Of a stretch of 6,455 nucleotides of DNA, positions 5,278 through 6,455 are shown piece by piece (the first letter of the stretch is position 1; every line of letters starts with the position of its first letter). Both the position numbers and the translations under genes were made by a program. A model generated the notes under the pieces. The model had not been told where the DNA came from. It made no database searches and saw nothing but the letters and a program-made list of their open reading frames with translations. Source of the DNA: Flavobacteriaceae bacterium (lineage in GTDB: Bacteria > Bacteroidota > Bacteroidia > Flavobacteriales > Flavobacteriaceae); assembly GCA_947458575.1 (NCBI GenBank), contig CANHBE010000151.1, positions 1 to 6,455 of the forward strand, given 5' to 3'.

Positions 5278-6455
5278 TAGAAATCAATAGTTCTGCCGCC
5301 TCGTGACACCCGAACGTCAACATCAGCTTTTTCGATTTTTTGGTCGTAACCTGATCTGTCTTGGTTGCTGGTTGCTGCTACAGCCCTCACGTTTGCCCAT
5401 TCTCGGATAGCATGAATTTGTTCAGCTTGTGTGACTGAAAGTGGTACAGTGTTTTTTATGGCTAGGGAAAAATCATCAGATTCGATACTACGATTCTCAG
5501 CAAATGCTTCAAATAGGGCTGAGATTACCGCTTGTTCAACTTCCGCACCCACAAAACCTTCAGTTATCTGAGCTAAACTAACTAGAAAATTTTCGTTTAG
5601 CTGTAGATTGCCACACACTTCAGGCTCTTGTAAACGTTTGTTTAGATGAACACGAAAAATCTCCTTTCTTTCATGTAAAGTGGGCAAATCGACAAAGAAA
5701 ATTTCGTCAAAACGACCTTTTCTAAGTAGTTCAGGTGGCAAACTGTGTATATTATTGGCGGTCGCTGCTACAAAAACAGGTTTTGTTTTCTCTTGCATCC
5801 AAGTCAGAAAAGTACCAAAAACACGAGTAGAAGTGCCACCATCTCCGCCAGAACCAGAAACACTACTGAATCCCTTTTCTATCTCATCAATCCAGAGAAT
5901 ACAAGGAGCGATTGCCTCAGCAGTTTTGATAGCTTGACGCATATTCTCTTCACTGCTGCCAACTAAACCACTGAAAACTTTACCCATATCTAGGCGCAGT
6001 AATGGCAATTGCCACATAGCACTAATCGCTTTAACAATTAAACTTTTTCCACAGCCAGGGACACCTGTAATCAATACGCCTTTTGGTGGAGGAATATGAT
6101 AAAGCTGTGCTGATTCCTGCCAAGATTTGTTACGCTTACTAAGCCAGCGTTTTAAATTTTCGAGTCCTCCTACATCCTCTAGATTGATGGTACTTTTAAT
6201 AAATTCTAAAATGCCTGTTTTTCTGATAATTTGCTGTTTTTCTTCAAGTATAATCTCAATGTCTGAAATGTCGAGTCTTCCGCCTTCGACCATTGCACGA
6301 GCAAAAGCATTTTCCGCTTCCTGTAAAGTCAAACCTAATGCTGCTTTTGCTAAACGTTCAGTTTCCTCGTCGTTAAGCTCAATAATAATTTTGCCACTTT
6401 GCCGATTTGCTGTAATCATCTCCTCTAAAACAGCCTTAATTTCCTCAAAAGATGG
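5277..6455 (-). CDS. Ycf46-like AAA+ ATPase, 5'-partial (runs off right edge)
   Basis: An AAA+ ATPase, expected to form a ring that remodels proteins using ATP; its substrate is unknown. The frame is open to the window edge: 12 codons without a stop precede the ATG at 6419, and they read PSFEEIKAVLEE, which continues naturally into the protein. The true start is therefore outside, and 392 residues are visible. Counting from M at 6419: Walker A GVPGCGKS at 119-126, Walker B ILWIDE at 174-179, a sensor-1 region ATANN at about 219-223, arginine-finger region RKGRFDE at 233-239, and a sensor-2-like GAEVE at 291-295. RKGRFDEIFFVDLP followed by HERKEIF is the signature of the cyanobacterial/plastid Ycf46 family. 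That family is usually around 500 residues with a non-ATPase N-terminal part, so roughly the first 100 residues are probably missing here. All nucleotide-binding motifs look intact. It lies first in the visible operon, next to a Ycf35-like gene. It may be a paralogue rather than ycf46 itself. The AAA+ call is certain and the Ycf46 assignment is likely. Confidence 0.93.
   Translation of the reverse strand, partial: PSFEEIKAVLEEMITANRQSGKIIIELNDEETERLAKAALGLTLQEAENAFARAMVEGGRLDISDIEIILEEKQQIIRKTGILEFIKSTINLEDVGGLENLKRWLSKRNKSWQESAQLYHIPPPKGVLITGVPGCGKSLIVKAISAMWQLPLLRLDMGKVFSGLVGSSEENMRQAIKTAEAIAPCILWIDEIEKGFSSVSGSGGDGGTSTRVFGTFLTWMQEKTKPVFVAATANNIHSLPPELLRKGRFDEIFFVDLPTLHERKEIFRVHLNKRLQEPEVCGNLQLNENFLVSLAQITEGFVGAEVEQAVISALFEAFAENRSIESDDFSLAIKNTVPLSVTQAEQIHAIREWANVRAVAATSNQDRSGYDQKIEKADVDVRVSRGGRTIDF

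Noticed and set aside
5680..5966. Two overlapping plus-strand open frames of 85 and 73 codons
   Set aside because: Both lie antisense to the AAA+ catalytic core and show no recognisable protein pattern.
6417..6419. ATG at 6419 as the start of the AAA+ gene
   Set aside because: The frame is open upstream to the edge and the upstream codons fit the family, so this methionine is internal.

Overview
The window looks like part of a cyanobacterial genome. It is AT-rich. The best plastid and cyanobacterial markers are a Ycf46-like AAA+ ATPase, a Ycf35/DUF1257-like protein and a DUF2997 protein, families I know mainly from cyanobacteria and algal plastids. I cannot name the genus, or say whether this is chromosome or plasmid.

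Layout: all eight genes lie on the minus strand, so transcription runs from position 6455 towards position 1. In transcription order they are: (1) a Ycf46-like AAA+ ATPase, 5' end outside the window (6455-5277); (2) a tandem DUF1257/Ycf35-like protein with a hydrophobic N-terminus (5261-4503); (3) a membrane protein combining a DUF6232 (PH-like) domain, a GYF_2 domain and a ComEA-like helix-hairpin-helix (4488-3385); (4) a small DUF2997 protein (3360-3145); (5) an NrdG-like radical SAM protein (3086-2454); (6) a charged helical or coiled-coil protein (2406-1900); (7) a VirD4/TraG-type coupling-protein ATPase (1859-132); (8) the first 42 codons of a JAB/MPN (JAMM) peptidase running off the left edge (126-1). 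Gaps are 5 to about 58 bp. Most genes have a clear Shine-Dalgarno, and two of these overlap or touch the preceding stop codon. No internal promoter, terminator, RNA gene, transposon or CRISPR array was found, so the region reads as the middle of one long operon open at both ends. There is no gene-free stretch over 60 bp.

How the genes may work together (inference): two NTP-driven machines (an AAA+ remodeller and a membrane-anchored hexameric pump of the DNA-translocase type), a radical SAM enzyme, a probable isopeptidase or deconjugase, and three proteins with hydrophobic segments are co-expressed with small accessory proteins. No relaxase, mating-pair gene, NrdD, E1, E2 or ubiquitin-like gene lies in the window. 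The combination does not match a standard conjugation operon or any named system I can recall. It is a candidate undescribed multi-component system, possibly linking a coupling protein to ubiquitin-like or conflict/defence chemistry. What lies beyond position 1 would decide between these ideas.
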